DNA of 64,000 nt from Mucilaginibacter sp. KACC 22773 (GCF_028736215.1 NZ_CP117883.1:7192001-7256000); one strand, 5' to 3'. Numbered from the stretch's first letter, positions 1 through 8,843 are shown. Program-made: numbers and translations. The notes: generated from the letters alone by a model not told the origin.

Positions 1-187
1 ATTAAAACAAGGGATGTTATCCGGAGGCCTGCCCCCTGAATTAGCCGGGCTTATTACCGAACTGGGCCAGGGGGTAAAAGCAGGTATTGTCATGAAGGAC
101 TTTTTTGAAAAAGGAAGACAAGTAACAGGGAAGATTAAACAGGAACAATTTGCCGAAGAATTCAAAAGCCGGTACGAGCAGGCTTGA
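1..187 (+). CDS. C-terminal end of a probable NAD(P)-binding NmrA-like protein (partial)
   Basis: The frame starting at base 2 is open to the TGA at 185-187 and gives the last 61 residues of a protein that begins outside the window. The end has the composition of a folded domain (a Pro-Pro-Glu-Leu-Ala stretch, then a Gly/Leu-rich helix, then a charged amphipathic helix ending EEFKSRYEQA). This resembles the substrate-binding C-terminus of NmrA/NAD(P)H-binding atypical short-chain dehydrogenases, where a short helix-rich tail follows the Rossmann fold. The Rossmann fold itself is outside the window, so the family call is a guess from the tail alone. That a real gene ends here is more certain than its name. 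Confidence 0.45.
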   Translation, partial: LKQGMLSGGLPPELAGLITELGQGVKAGIVMKDFFEKGRQVTGKIKQEQFAEEFKSRYEQA

Positions 188-458
188 AAGCTCCGCAAGC
201 GGGATTGCACACCAGGTGGCGTCCCGCTTATTGATTCTAAAACGTTTTGGAATAACCAAATACCACCGACATGAAAAACAACTAAGGGATCTAAAAAGCG
301 GCGAGGGAAGCTGGGGTAATAATGGACGCGTTTTTGCGGTTTTGGCAAGCGATAGTGACAGGAGTCACTTTTTAATAACAAAACGGTCATTTTTAAACCA
401 AGGTGCCAACCTTAGTTTTGATGCTGTTAATCACTTCATATAGTTACAAATAAAAATT
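188..458. other. Intergenic region with a stem-loop and a candidate promoter
   Basis: No convincing gene is seen. An 8-bp perfect inverted repeat AAGCGGGA/TCCCGCTT (197-204 and 222-229) closes a 17-nt loop and may fold in the 3' end of the upstream mRNA, although no T-run follows. TAGTTTTG at 413-420 fits the Bacteroidota -7 consensus TAnnTTTG, lies 39 nt before the next start codon and has a T-rich -33 region (TTT at 391-393, 19 nt upstream). It is the likely promoter of the gene at 459. Confidence 0.4.
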
Positions 459-911
459 ATGTTGGGAGCACTTACAGACTTACAGATAGAAAGCTTGCTG
501 AAACAGCAGGTTACCGGCCGTATCGCTTGTCATGCCGATGGAACGACTTATATCGTTCCGATAAATTATGTTTACAGCGCACCGTATATATACAGCCATT
601 CTGCAAATGGTAAAAAGATTGAAATGATGCGAAAGAATCCTGAGGTGTGTTTTGAAGTTGACGACATACAGAACATCTTTAGTTGGAAAAGCGTTGTTGC
701 CTGGGGGCATTTTGAAGAAATAACCGATATGGACGAAAAGGCTCGCCTGATGCAGGGAATTATACATCGCATAATGCCCATGGCCAATCATCCTGCTAAT
801 CATCCTTCGCATGGGATAACCGAAAACGACAGCGATGTGGGCGACAAAGTTGAACTTATTATTTATAAGATCAATCTTGATAAAAAAACCGGCCGGTTTG
901 AAGGTAACTGA
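459..911 (+). CDS. Pyridoxamine 5'-phosphate oxidase-fold flavin-binding family protein
   Basis: A 150-residue protein of the split-barrel PNPOx-like/nitroimidazole-resistance type. The family signature is visible: an N-terminal 'L.GRIACHADGTTYIVPINYVY' type strand pair (about residues 20-40), then 'IYSHSANGKKIEMMRKNPEVCFEVDD' (about 45-70), where the Ser-His and Lys residues normally contact the FMN phosphate, then a strand with 'SVVAWGHFEEI'. These small proteins bind FMN or related cofactors, and their substrates are mostly unknown. Length is normal. The gene stands alone downstream of a TAGTTTTG promoter box and 121 bp before the universal stress gene; both fit a stress-response neighbourhood, but that is inference. 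The exact substrate cannot be read from the sequence. Confidence 0.85.
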   Translation: MLGALTDLQIESLLKQQVTGRIACHADGTTYIVPINYVYSAPYIYSHSANGKKIEMMRKNPEVCFEVDDIQNIFSWKSVVAWGHFEEITDMDEKARLMQGIIHRIMPMANHPANHPSHGITENDSDVGDKVELIIYKINLDKKTGRFEGN

Positions 912-1032
912 GGCCTGCTTAAATATGGCCTATATGATTGATGATCACAAGCAATTTTTAGGATGACCGGAATCATGTTTTCCGTGACAAGCGTTTGTGA
1001 TATTTACACTTGAAAATTATAACTCCTACGCT

Positions 1033-1860
1033 ATGAAAACGATTACCGTAATTAACGATGGTTCTCCATCAGCCGCCCATGCATCAAAACAGGCTTTCGC
1101 TATTGCCCGGGCGGTGCAAGCCAATATTTTAGTGGCCAATACCTATGAGGTTAATACAATGGTTTCCGCAAAAGTGCTGGCCGGGCACAGTATTCAACAA
1201 CCGTTGATTGCCGGAGATCGTTTAGCTCGAATGTTAAACGCGCTTAACCAGGAACCGGCAGACTACCATCCCGAAATATCAGCAATGGATATCGCCGATT
1301 TTGATGCTACACAATTGGCCGCTATGATAATCAAAAATGATATTTGGCTAATAGTGAGCGGAAGCGGTACTATGTTGCAAAATGGGCCGCGACAACCTTT
1401 ATTAAACCTCCAAAGCGTATTAAATAAAGTGCAGTGTCCGTTGCTAATAGTGCCCGAAAACTGGACATTAAAAAACATACAACATATAACTTATATGGCC
1501 GATTTACGGTATTGCCGCGCTGCCGTTGTAAAATACCTTGTTCAACTGGCCGAGCCTATGCAGGCCAGCGTAGCTGTAGCGCATTTGTCGGCCAAGGGAA
1601 TTCCGGATATCGAGGAAAGTTATGGACAGCAACTGTTTACCGAACGGGTTGGAAGCCATATACGTAGTTTCCCGGTTGCTTTTAACAACATTAAAGAAAA
1701 AGACATTAACAAGGCGCTTGATGTTATAATTAACGGAATGCATAACGATGTGCTGGTGCTTGTTAACCACCGTTATCATTTTAAAGAGATCATCGGGGAT
1801 TATTTGACCGAAGCGCTGCCGGGGCATATTACAATACCATTGCTGATATTTCCGTATTAA
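1033..1860 (+). CDS. Universal stress protein, two-domain UspA type
   Basis: A 275-residue protein made of two tandem Usp folds. Residues 1-145 run from 'MKTITVINDGSPSAAHASKQAF' to 'KVQCPLLIVPEN', and the second half begins 'IQHITYMADLRYCRAA' and ends 'ITIPLLIFPY'. The paired beta-strand endings 'PLLIVP' and 'PLLIFP' are the usual closing strands of each domain. I do not see a clear G-2x-G-9x-G-S/T ATP loop in either half, so this may be a non-ATP-binding member. The ATG at 1033 is chosen over an in-frame GTG at 997, because homologues start with the M-K-x-I-x-V strand and the upstream codons encode no conserved residues. Tandem Usp proteins in this phylum are commonly linked to low-oxygen or general stress. 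Confidence 0.85.
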   Translation: MKTITVINDGSPSAAHASKQAFAIARAVQANILVANTYEVNTMVSAKVLAGHSIQQPLIAGDRLARMLNALNQEPADYHPEISAMDIADFDATQLAAMIIKNDIWLIVSGSGTMLQNGPRQPLLNLQSVLNKVQCPLLIVPENWTLKNIQHITYMADLRYCRAAVVKYLVQLAEPMQASVAVAHLSAKGIPDIEESYGQQLFTERVGSHIRSFPVAFNNIKEKDINKALDVIINGMHNDVLVLVNHRYHFKEIIGDYLTEALPGHITIPLLIFPY

Positions 1861-1910
1861 CCAAAGCCAGGGGAATCACAAATGGTTTTGCCTTCAGGAT
1901 TAAATAAAAA

Positions 1911-1934
1911 AGGTATTGCTTTAAGCAATACCCC
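1911..1934 (+). terminator. Bidirectional intrinsic terminator
   Basis: A perfect 9-bp stem GGTATTGCT (1912-1920)/AGCAATACC (1924-1932) with a TTA loop, an A-run before it and an 8-T run after it (1940-1947). It lies between the convergent usp and HIT genes and can serve both. Confidence 0.85.
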
Positions 1935-1966
1935 GTTATTTTTTTTAAATCAATGCAGGCAAGTAT

Positions 1967-2356
1967 TTAAAACGCTGCTTTGATCTTATCTTTTGTAACA
2001 CTCAATTCTTCGGCACTGAAGCTTAATTTAGGCCTCGAAAAGTTAAGGTCGTCAACCCTGTTCATGGGGATAAGATGGATGTGTGCGTGCGGTACTTCGA
2101 GGCCGATAACAGCCACCCCTACTTTTTTACATGGTATAGCTGTTTTAATGGCTGTAGCCACAATTTTAGCAAATATTTGCAAACCGGTATAAGTTTCGTC
2201 ATCCAGGTCGAAAATGTAATCAACTTCTTTTTTCGGGATCACCAGCACATGCCCTTCGGCCAGCGGGTTGATATCTAAAAAAGCCAAAAACTCATTGCTC
2301 TCGGCAACAACGTGCGCCGGGATCTCGCCTGCTATAATTTTCGAAAAGATGTTCAT
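1967..2356 (-). CDS. HIT family (histidine triad) nucleotide-binding hydrolase
   Basis: A 129-residue Hint-branch HIT protein. The histidine triad is intact at residues 90-94 (H-A-H-I-H followed by LIP), and the 'FLDINPLAEGHVLVIPKKEV' strand-helix unit (about 26-44) forms the usual nucleotide pocket. Such enzymes hydrolyse AMP-lysine or AMP-NH2 type phosphoramidates in the cytoplasm. It follows greA on the same strand across 91 bp, which contain an inverted repeat of AATCAACC words rather than a terminator, so co-transcription with greA is possible. That gene pair is common in Bacteroidota. Length and start are normal. Confidence 0.93.
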   Translation of the reverse strand: MNIFSKIIAGEIPAHVVAESNEFLAFLDINPLAEGHVLVIPKKEVDYIFDLDDETYTGLQIFAKIVATAIKTAIPCKKVGVAVIGLEVPHAHIHLIPMNRVDDLNFSRPKLSFSAEELSVTKDKIKAAF

Positions 2357-2447
2357 TTTGAGGTTGATTAAGTTGATTAAGTAAGTGGTTGATTAAGTTT
2401 AAGTAAGGTTAACTTAATCAACCTAATCCAACCTAATCAACTAATAA
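2357..2447. repeat. Intergenic inverted repeat built from TTGATTAAG / AATCAACC words
   Basis: The left side carries GTTGATTAAG and GGTTGATTAAG words. The right side carries their reverse complements (CTTAATCAACC, CCTAATCAAC). The two halves can fold into a long imperfect hairpin between greA and the HIT gene. The same words recur at 37500-37650 and 39088-39130. Confidence 0.7.
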
Positions 2448-2921
2448 CTAACGACTCACTTCCAGTATTTCAAATTCAATTTTACCAGCCGGTACAGTGA
2501 TCTCAATTTTTTCGCCTACTTTTTTGCCTAAAAGGCCTTTGGCTATGGGTGATGCTACCGATATTTTACCAGCCTTCATATCAGCTTCACTTTCGGCCAC
2601 CAGCTGATAGCTCATGGTTGCACCGTTTTTAAGGTTTTTAATTTTAACGATAGAAAGCGCCAGCACTTTTGATGTATCCAGTTTTGATTCATCCAATAAA
2701 CGGGCATTGGCCAGGGTTTCCTGCATTTGGGCTATTTTGGCCTCATGCAGGCCTTGCGCCTCTTTAGCAGCATCGTATTCCGCGTTTTCCGATAAATCGC
2801 CTTTATCGCGCGCTTCGGCAATTTGTTTTGATATATCCGCACGGCCGGTTGTTTTTAACCTTTGTAATTCTTCTTTTAGTTTTTCTAAACCATCCTTGGT
2901 AAAGTATGATACCTCTGCCAT
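2448..2921 (-). CDS. greA: Transcription elongation factor GreA
   Basis: A 157-residue GreA. The N-terminal coiled coil (about residues 8-75) carries the acidic tip 'ARDKGDLSENAEYDAAKEAQG', whose Asp/Glu residues reach the RNA polymerase active site and promote cleavage of backtracked RNA. The C-terminal FKBP-like domain ('SPIAKGLLGKKVGEKIEITVPAGKIEFEILEV') is complete. The start is the only reasonable ATG and gives the family length. The gene lies upstream of HIT on the minus strand. Its leader holds a GC-rich stem with a T8 run (2963-2991 read on the minus strand), which might attenuate transcription; that part is inference. Confidence 0.97.
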   Translation of the reverse strand: MAEVSYFTKDGLEKLKEELQRLKTTGRADISKQIAEARDKGDLSENAEYDAAKEAQGLHEAKIAQMQETLANARLLDESKLDTSKVLALSIVKIKNLKNGATMSYQLVAESEADMKAGKISVASPIAKGLLGKKVGEKIEITVPAGKIEFEILEVSR

Positions 2922-3235
2922 AACACGTAAATTAATTATTATTTATCCTATTGGTTGTCCAAAAAAAACCGCCCTCCCTTTTTTAAGAAGGACGCAACGA
3001 CTATAAAAACAAACAAGACTATATGGGCCATGCCTACATAGTCTTGTTTAGTATTGAACGAAGATAAGTGATTTAAGTTTTAATATGCAAATTTATTTGC
3101 CTTCGGCTGTTCATGGATCATTGTTGATTGTTCATGGATAAAAAGTAAGCGGGTTCGGCCATGATCTATGAGCCATCAACCACTTCTCTGGCCTTGGAGC
3201 GAGCCTCATTCAATCATCTTCAAATTTTTAAATCC
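2922..3235. other. greA leader and upstream spacer
   Basis: This 314-bp gap contains the terminator at 3011-3049. It also holds a second minus-strand stem (GTCCTTC with GGGAGGGC, 2968-2991) followed by T8, which may act as an attenuator in front of greA. No open frame with coding character was seen. The remaining sequence is AT-rich. Confidence 0.5.
3011..3049 (-). terminator. Intrinsic terminator of the hydroxyacid dehydrogenase gene
   Basis: Perfect 12-bp arms AAACAAGACTAT (3011-3022)/ATAGTCTTGTTT (3038-3049) with a 15-nt loop. On the minus strand the stem is followed by GTTTTTAT. It separates the dehydrogenase gene from greA. Confidence 0.75.
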
Positions 3236-4165
3236 TCAAATTTTCAAATTCGGAAGCTTCTCCGCCATCACTTCACTTATCTTCCTGTACGAATCAAACG
3301 TCCAGCCGGCTACGTGGGGGCTAAGGATAACTTTGCCGCTCTGGCGCAATTCGTCGTACCAGGCCTGCTCGGCCAGGGTAGGGAATTTTTCAACTTCAAG
3401 TACATCCAATCCTGCTCCCAATATTTTACCTTCTTTAATGGCTTTTAATACACTGCTTACTTTTGCTGTTTTTCCCCGCGATGTATTGATAAAAAATATC
3501 GGCTTTTTAAAGTGAAACAGGTATTCGTCATCAATCAGCCCATTGGTTTCTGATGTAAGGGGTACGTGTATACTTAGCACATCGCTTAGCTTTACTATCT
3601 GCTCCATGCTTACTTCGCGCGCATAGCGGTCGCTAAAGCCGGTTTTATACTTATCGTAAGCAATTACATCAACCTGGAAACCCGAAAGCTTACGGGCAAA
3701 GCTATGCCCCATATGACCATAGCCAATGATGCCTACGGTTTTTCCTTTCAGTTCGTAACCGCGGTTGCCCTCCCGCTCCCATTTGCCATTCCTGATCTCG
3801 GCATCACCCCGGTTAAAATTATTCATTAATGATAGCAGCAGGCCAATAGCATGTTCGCCAACAGCATCGGAGTTGCCTTCGGGAGCGTTGATGAGTTTAA
3901 TGCCTTTTTGGGCGGCGTAGGCCTCGTCAATATTATCCATACCGGCGCCGGCGCGGGCCACAAATTGCAGGTTTGTGGCCAAATCAAAAACTTGTTTGGT
4001 TACCTGGAATTTTGAGCGGATAACCAGGCCCGCGTAATTGCCTATAATTTGTAAAGCTTCTTCGGTTTTTATGATTGGCCTGTAATCGCATGTATAACCC
4101 TTGGCTTCGGCCTGCTCCATAAATATGGGATGTACATCATCAACAATAAGAATGTTATTTTTCAA
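3236..4165 (-). CDS. D-2-hydroxyacid dehydrogenase (phosphoglycerate dehydrogenase-like)
   Basis: A 309-residue NAD-dependent D-2-hydroxyacid dehydrogenase, catalysing oxidation or reduction of a 2-hydroxy/2-oxo acid. The nucleotide-binding motif G148-Y-G-H-M-G153 sits in the inserted Rossmann domain. The catalytic set is Arg230 (in 'NTSRG'), a Glu at 257/259 and His284 (in 'SPHVAGWT'). There is no ACT or ASB regulatory domain, so this is the short SerA type or a related dehydrogenase of unknown substrate. The open frame extends to an ATG at 4228, but the extra 21 residues are not like the family. The TTG at 4165, directly before the first beta strand (KNNILIVDD), gives the expected length, and a TATGTGTTTG box lies between the two. 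I prefer TTG, with moderate certainty. Confidence 0.85.
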   Translation of the reverse strand: MKNNILIVDDVHPIFMEQAEAKGYTCDYRPIIKTEEALQIIGNYAGLVIRSKFQVTKQVFDLATNLQFVARAGAGMDNIDEAYAAQKGIKLINAPEGNSDAVGEHAIGLLLSLMNNFNRGDAEIRNGKWEREGNRGYELKGKTVGIIGYGHMGHSFARKLSGFQVDVIAYDKYKTGFSDRYAREVSMEQIVKLSDVLSIHVPLTSETNGLIDDEYLFHFKKPIFFINTSRGKTAKVSSVLKAIKEGKILGAGLDVLEVEKFPTLAEQAWYDELRQSGKVILSPHVAGWTFDSYRKISEVMAEKLPNLKI

Positions 4166-4294
4166 CTCGTCAGTAATTTTTTTATAAAAGGCGAATTTAC
4201 AAACACATAGGTTATTAATGCGTAGCATTTTACGGTTTTACTCATTTTTACGCTTTAAATATATTTACATTGCAATTTTAAACCTACTGAAGCG

Positions 4295-5008
4295 ATGGAA
4301 AATCTACCTAAACAAATAAAAACATTAAAATTATACCTGGCCCTACTTACGGTAACTATAATTGTGTGCTTTGGCTTTATTATACGGCTGATGAGCAATC
4401 AAGCCCATTTTAAACAAATAACCGCCGAGCGGATTGACATTGTTGAGCCTGATGGTAAAATACGCATGGCCATAAGCAATCGCCAAAGCCAGCACCCGGG
4501 CACCATTGAGGGCAAACAACTGCCCAAACGCGACCGCCCCGCCGGCATGATATTTTTTAATGATGATGGCAATGAGTGCGGCGGGTTGGTATATGATGGC
4601 GATAAAAAAAGCGCGAGTATGACCTACTCCATCGATCAGTATAAGAACGACCAGATTATGCAGCTTCAATATAGCCAGGAAAACAATGGCCCGCAATTGC
4701 AAAGAAGCTATGGCCTGAAACTTTGGGATAAGTACGATAATTTCCCTTCATCAAAGGTTTTGGCTTATATTGATTCACTGAACAAATTAAATGATACTGT
4801 TGCATATAAAACAGGAATTGACAAGCTTAACGCATCTGGCCGGGTAACCAAAGAAAGGCTTTTTGTTGGTAAAAACGCAGGGGGCGATGTGGGCTTATTT
4901 TTGAGCGATGCCAATGGTAAGCCCAAGCTGAGGATATATATTAACAAACAAAACCAACCCGTAATTGAAACCTTGGATGACAAGGGTGCGGTGGCAAAAA
5001 GCCGTTAG
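4295..5008 (+). CDS. Membrane-anchored protein of unknown function
   Basis: A 237-residue protein with one N-terminal transmembrane segment (about residues 13-32, 'LYLALLTVTIIVCFGFIIRL') and the rest probably periplasmic. The soluble part begins 'ITAERIDIVEPDGKIRMAISN', a phrase typical of a Bacteroidota family without a known function. It repeats a related element near the end ('VGLFLSDANGKPKLRIYINKQNQPVIETLDDKGA'), suggesting two similar beta units. No enzyme motif or cysteine pair is seen. The gene is divergent from the dehydrogenase (about 130 bp) and is followed by another uncharacterised gene 92 bp later. Confidence 0.6.
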   Translation: MENLPKQIKTLKLYLALLTVTIIVCFGFIIRLMSNQAHFKQITAERIDIVEPDGKIRMAISNRQSQHPGTIEGKQLPKRDRPAGMIFFNDDGNECGGLVYDGDKKSASMTYSIDQYKNDQIMQLQYSQENNGPQLQRSYGLKLWDKYDNFPSSKVLAYIDSLNKLNDTVAYKTGIDKLNASGRVTKERLFVGKNAGGDVGLFLSDANGKPKLRIYINKQNQPVIETLDDKGAVAKSR

Positions 5009-5100
5009 CTTACTGCCATATTTACCCGCTTTATTAATTGGCACGAGAATAGCTTAGTATGTTACAAGGGCTTGCTCTTTTTGCAATAAACCAATTAAAA

Positions 5101-5655
5101 ATGAAATCATTAAAACAAATAGGCACCGATATAAAACACTATTCCGAACAATTATCGCACGATGGGTTTAAGCAGGTGTTTGATCATATCGATCAATTGA
5201 ACGTAAAAAAAGGCGTCGACAAACTTGGCCTTGATAAATTTATAAACCAGTGCGCAATTATGGCTGCCGGCAGCGGTGCCATATCGGGCAGCGGCGGTGT
5301 TTTAACCATGGTAATAGGTATGCCTGTTGATGTGCTTAACCTGATAACCCAGCAATTCAGGGTTACTATGGCCATTATGTACCATAACAGAGGCAGCTAC
5401 CAAATGGGGTTCGATGAGTTTATGAAACTGGTAGCTATATCTTTCAAAGTAGAAACCGGCATTGCCCTCAGCAAAACCATGATGGAAAGCGTAGCCGAAA
5501 AAATAATCCTCAACCTGGGCGTACGCACTGCCGAAAGGTTGGTGCCGGTTGTTGGCGCTGTTATTGGCGGTACAACCAATTACTTGTTTATTAAGCGGAT
5601 GGCAAAATCGGTTAAAGAAATGCAAGAGCTGCCGATAGTAATACAGGTGAATTGA
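5101..5655 (+). CDS. EcsC-like / TerB-region type small protein with hydrophobic core
   Basis: A 184-residue protein. The region 'LGLDKFINQCAIMAAGSGAISGSGGVLTMVIGMPVDVLNLITQQFRVTMAIMYHNRG' and the later 'RTAERLVPVVGAVIGGTTNYLFIKRMAKSVKEM' are the paired Gly-rich hydrophobic segments found in the EcsC family, whose biochemical role is unknown. An upstream in-frame ATG at 5059 exists. The ATG at 5101 (MKSLKQIG) is preferred because the 14 extra residues are not conserved-looking and the lysine-rich start is typical. No signal peptide is seen, and the hydrophobic stretches may lie on or in the membrane. It is convergent with the DUF4153 gene, only 12 bp from its stop codon. Confidence 0.6.
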   Translation: MKSLKQIGTDIKHYSEQLSHDGFKQVFDHIDQLNVKKGVDKLGLDKFINQCAIMAAGSGAISGSGGVLTMVIGMPVDVLNLITQQFRVTMAIMYHNRGSYQMGFDEFMKLVAISFKVETGIALSKTMMESVAEKIILNLGVRTAERLVPVVGAVIGGTTNYLFIKRMAKSVKEMQELPIVIQVN

Positions 5656-5667
5656 TGCTATGGACAC

Positions 5668-7557
5668 CTACTTGATTTTGATTAAATAGGTGCCCGATAT
5701 TTTTATGTCGGCTGGTTTCTCTTTTCCTGTAATATTAAAATTTATACTGTTGATCTGAAAGGCTACTTTATACGTAGTCGTTTCTTTAGTAAATAAAGTC
5801 TCTTTAGCCGGTAGATCGTAATTTTTATAATATTCAGACTCTGTAGGCGTGTGATATTTATTAAGGGTTGCTGTATCTGCCAACAATTTATGGGCAACAT
5901 CAAAAGGTCTGAAATTAAAAGTTTCGCTATTGAGTTTTAACGTAAATGACCCGTTCGCCGGTTGTGTTTGCTTAATTTGAATGCCGTTGAAATTATTAGT
6001 CAGGGTATCAGCATACTCATCGGCGACGAGTGTTATATCATAGCCCATTACAACTACTATTTTTTCTTTTTTGCTAAATGTATAGTAATAGGTCATAGCG
6101 TTATCATTCTCGTTGTACCAGGTTTCAAAATGGTGGAGGCCAAGAGAAAGTCGGGCCCACTCATACTTACTTTCCCTTAACTCTCTCCGCCCATAATCGC
6201 CCGAAGTGCGCCAGTCCCGGCTTTTCAACCTACCTAACGAATCGGACAATGCGGTAAGATCTTTATTAAAATACGGCTGTAAGGGTGTGATATCGTATTT
6301 ATAAATGAAATAATTTAAAGATGCCACAGCTTTACTGCCGTCTTTTTCGCTCACCTTTGTACTATCAACCGCGATGAATTTGCCGTTTTTCAACGCATTG
6401 TGCTTTTCAAAAAACTTAATTATAATTCGCTTTTGCGAATACATACTAACCGTAAAAGCGCTTTGCGGGCCGTACACGGATAAAATGGTTACTATACATA
6501 AAGAGATAGGGATAAGCTTTATATTCTGCTTTTTAAAAGCTAAAAAGTAAACGGAAATAAACAACAACCAGCAGGCAAGCGCGATTAAAAAATAGCGCCA
6601 TTCGGTAATGCCATACATGAAAACTCTTGCGCCTACTGCCACAAACAGGAGGCCCAACAAGGGGATCAACAAAAAATAAAAACTGCGCGAATAAATTTTG
6701 ATCCATCTATTGCCATCATGTTCACGAATGGGATATATCAGCAACAATGACAGCACTCCAAACACCGCATAGCTTAAAATAAGATTTGATACCAGGCCTT
6801 TTGGCAGGCTCCAAAGTGTGATGATCTTAATCTCGTATGCTAATAAAATAAGCACATATATGGTTGATAGAGGGATCAATACAAACTGGGTAAATATTTT
6901 CAATGCTTTGGGGTAGCTCAAATCGTCGTTAAGCGCACGCGTATCGGCGGGTACGCCAGCCAGGAAAAAGGTAGTGGTAAACAAGCCCACTATCCAAACC
7001 CAAAGTATGGCATAAGTATCCCACTCAAACTTAAAGTTGAATAAAAAGTTAGTAGCGGCAATGGCGGCAGCTATCCCTAAAAACAAAACCACACCATACA
7101 ATACGCTCGTTAAAAAACGAAGAAACAATGTTTTATTAAACTGCCAAAACCCATTAACTTGCCCCTTGCCCGTAAATGCCGCAAAGGCAACCAGTAAATG
7201 AAACGAAAGCGATAGCAGGAAAAACCGGATATAATCAGCTTCGCGGGCGGTAGGATCGATGATGAAAATGAGCGAGGCTGCAAAAAGCGCAGCTATGGTT
7301 TTTATAATGAGTTTATTTTGTTTGCTAAACTGCCGGCTTTTTGTAAATAGCGTTGCCGATAGGCTAAGCAGCAAACCCAGGTTGGCCGTCATCACCCCGC
7401 GCATCAGCCACCCCTCATGTACCCGGTTCAAATGGCGAAGTTCCACCTCGATAGTGCCTGCTATGGTGCCAATAAGGGCAAAAAATAATTCAAAGGGATA
7501 GCGCTTCAAGGTGGACAGAAAGCCTTCGGCCAGCGTTTTTATGGATGGGAATTTCAT
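5668..7557 (-). CDS. DUF4153 domain-containing multi-pass membrane protein
   Basis: A 629-residue protein with about ten to eleven hydrophobic helices in residues 20-370 and a soluble C-terminal domain (about 380-629) predicted outside or at the membrane face. The phrase 'VASLNYFIYKYDITPLQPYFNKDLTALSDSLG' is characteristic of Bacteroidota DUF4153 proteins. No catalytic motif is recognised; the function of the family is not established. The gene is monocistronic: convergent with the EcsC-like gene at its 3' end and divergent from pdhB at its 5' end. Confidence 0.85.
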   Translation of the reverse strand: MKFPSIKTLAEGFLSTLKRYPFELFFALIGTIAGTIEVELRHLNRVHEGWLMRGVMTANLGLLLSLSATLFTKSRQFSKQNKLIIKTIAALFAASLIFIIDPTAREADYIRFFLLSLSFHLLVAFAAFTGKGQVNGFWQFNKTLFLRFLTSVLYGVVLFLGIAAAIAATNFLFNFKFEWDTYAILWVWIVGLFTTTFFLAGVPADTRALNDDLSYPKALKIFTQFVLIPLSTIYVLILLAYEIKIITLWSLPKGLVSNLILSYAVFGVLSLLLIYPIREHDGNRWIKIYSRSFYFLLIPLLGLLFVAVGARVFMYGITEWRYFLIALACWLLFISVYFLAFKKQNIKLIPISLCIVTILSVYGPQSAFTVSMYSQKRIIIKFFEKHNALKNGKFIAVDSTKVSEKDGSKAVASLNYFIYKYDITPLQPYFNKDLTALSDSLGRLKSRDWRTSGDYGRRELRESKYEWARLSLGLHHFETWYNENDNAMTYYYTFSKKEKIVVVMGYDITLVADEYADTLTNNFNGIQIKQTQPANGSFTLKLNSETFNFRPFDVAHKLLADTATLNKYHTPTESEYYKNYDLPAKETLFTKETTTYKVAFQINSINFNITGKEKPADIKISGTYLIKIK

Positions 7558-7636
7558 TGTGGCAGGGTTTATACAGGCAATGTAAGTACAATTTGTAAAA
7601 TATCTGTACTAAAAATGTAAACTGCATGGGCAGCAA

Positions 7637-7666
7637 TTGCATTTCACACATTAGTGATTATATTTG
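7637..7666 (+). promoter_or_regulatory. Bacteroidota-type promoter of pdhB
   Basis: TTG (7637-7639), exactly 19 nt, then TATATTTG (7659-7666), a full match to the -33/-7 consensus. Because the box covers bases downstream of 7654, an upstream in-frame start there is excluded and the start at 7699 is fixed. Confidence 0.85.
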
Positions 7667-7698
7667 CGGTCGCAAAAAACATCATTTTATACAATATA

Positions 7699-8682
7699 AT
7701 GAGAGAAATACAATTCAGAGAAGCGCTACGTGAGGCTATGGTCGAAGAAATGCGCAACGACGGAAATATATACCTGATGGGTGAAGAGGTTGCCGAATAT
7801 AATGGTGCCTACAAAGTAAGCCAGGGTATGCTGGATGAATTTGGTGCTAAACGCGTTATTGATACGCCCATCTCTGAATTAGGCTTTGCCGGTATTGGCA
7901 TCGGTTCGGCTATGAATGGCTTACGCCCGATCATCGAGTTCATGACCTTTAACTTTTCGTTAGTGGCTATCGATCAGATCATCAATGGTGCGGCCAAAAT
8001 CATGTCGATGAGCGGTGGCCAGTTTTCTGTACCAATCGTTTTCCGTGGCCCAACCGGTAATGCGGGTATGCTTAGTTCGCAGCACTCACAATGCTTCGAA
8101 AACTGGTATGCCAACTGCCCGGGTTTAAAGGTTGTTGTTCCATCAAACCCTTACGATGCAAAAGGCTTATTAAAATCTGCAATATTGGATCCCGATCCGG
8201 TTATTTTTATGGAATCGGAATTGATGTATGGCGATAAAGGCGAAGTTCCTGAAGAAACGTACTATATCCCATTGGGTAAAGCCAAAGTGGTAACAGAAGG
8301 TACCGATGTAACTTTGGTAGGTTTCGGTAAGATCATGAAAGTAGTTATTGCTGCCGCTGCCGAATTGGCAAAAGAAGGTATCAACGCCGAAGTGATAGAT
8401 TTACGTACTGTGCGCCCTATCGATTACGAAACTGTGATCAATTCGGTAAAAAAAACAAACCGTTTGGTAATTATTGAAGAAAGCTGGCCTTTGGGTTCAA
8501 TTGCTACCGAGGTTGCCTTTAAAGTGCAAAAAGATGCTTTTGATTACCTTGATGCGCCTATACTGCGTATTATGGGTGGCGATGTTCCGTTGCCTTATGC
8601 GCCAACTTTAATACAGGAATATCTGCCAAACCCTGAAAGGGTTATTAAAGCCGTTAAAGAGGTAATGTACGTTACTAAGTAA
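7699..8682 (+). CDS. pdhB: Pyruvate dehydrogenase E1 component subunit beta
   Basis: A 327-residue E1-beta (transketolase pyrimidine-binding domain, residues 1-180, then the transketolase C-terminal domain). Recognisable elements are 'REALREAMVEEMRND.NIYLMGEEV', 'VIDTPISELGFAGIGIGSAM', 'GPTGNAGMLSSQHSQCFENWYANCPGLKVVVPSNP' and 'VRPIDYETVINSVKKTNRLVIIEESWPLGSI'. With the alpha subunit and thiamine diphosphate it decarboxylates pyruvate and feeds the E2 lipoyl domain. No pdhA or E2 gene lies beside it here, an arrangement also seen in other Sphingobacteriaceae, where pdhA-pdhC sit elsewhere. It has its own near-perfect promoter and terminator, so it is a single-gene unit. Confidence 0.95.
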   Translation: MREIQFREALREAMVEEMRNDGNIYLMGEEVAEYNGAYKVSQGMLDEFGAKRVIDTPISELGFAGIGIGSAMNGLRPIIEFMTFNFSLVAIDQIINGAAKIMSMSGGQFSVPIVFRGPTGNAGMLSSQHSQCFENWYANCPGLKVVVPSNPYDAKGLLKSAILDPDPVIFMESELMYGDKGEVPEETYYIPLGKAKVVTEGTDVTLVGFGKIMKVVIAAAAELAKEGINAEVIDLRTVRPIDYETVINSVKKTNRLVIIEESWPLGSIATEVAFKVQKDAFDYLDAPILRIMGGDVPLPYAPTLIQEYLPNPERVIKAVKEVMYVTK

Positions 8683-8741
8683 TTACACGATTTAAGGATT
8701 GACAGAATTTTTCTTGTTGCTTTTAAAATTTAAATAATATC

Positions 8742-8771
8742 AAAAAGCCCGGTATTTGTATCGGGCTTTTT
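8742..8771 (+). terminator. Intrinsic terminator of pdhB
   Basis: Stem AAAAAGCCCG (8742-8751)/CGGGCTTTTT (8762-8771), loop of 10 nt, T-run at the end. Confidence 0.85.
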
Positions 8772-8843
8772 TGCTTTAAAACAAATACACAATAGAAGAA
8801 TCAACCGTAAAAGACAGCAACGGCAACGTCCTCAATAAGAGGA

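Noticed and set aside
150..443. 97-codon plus-strand frame after the first gene
   Set aside because: It overlaps the end of the first gene in another frame and the promoter of the next; composition is not protein-like.
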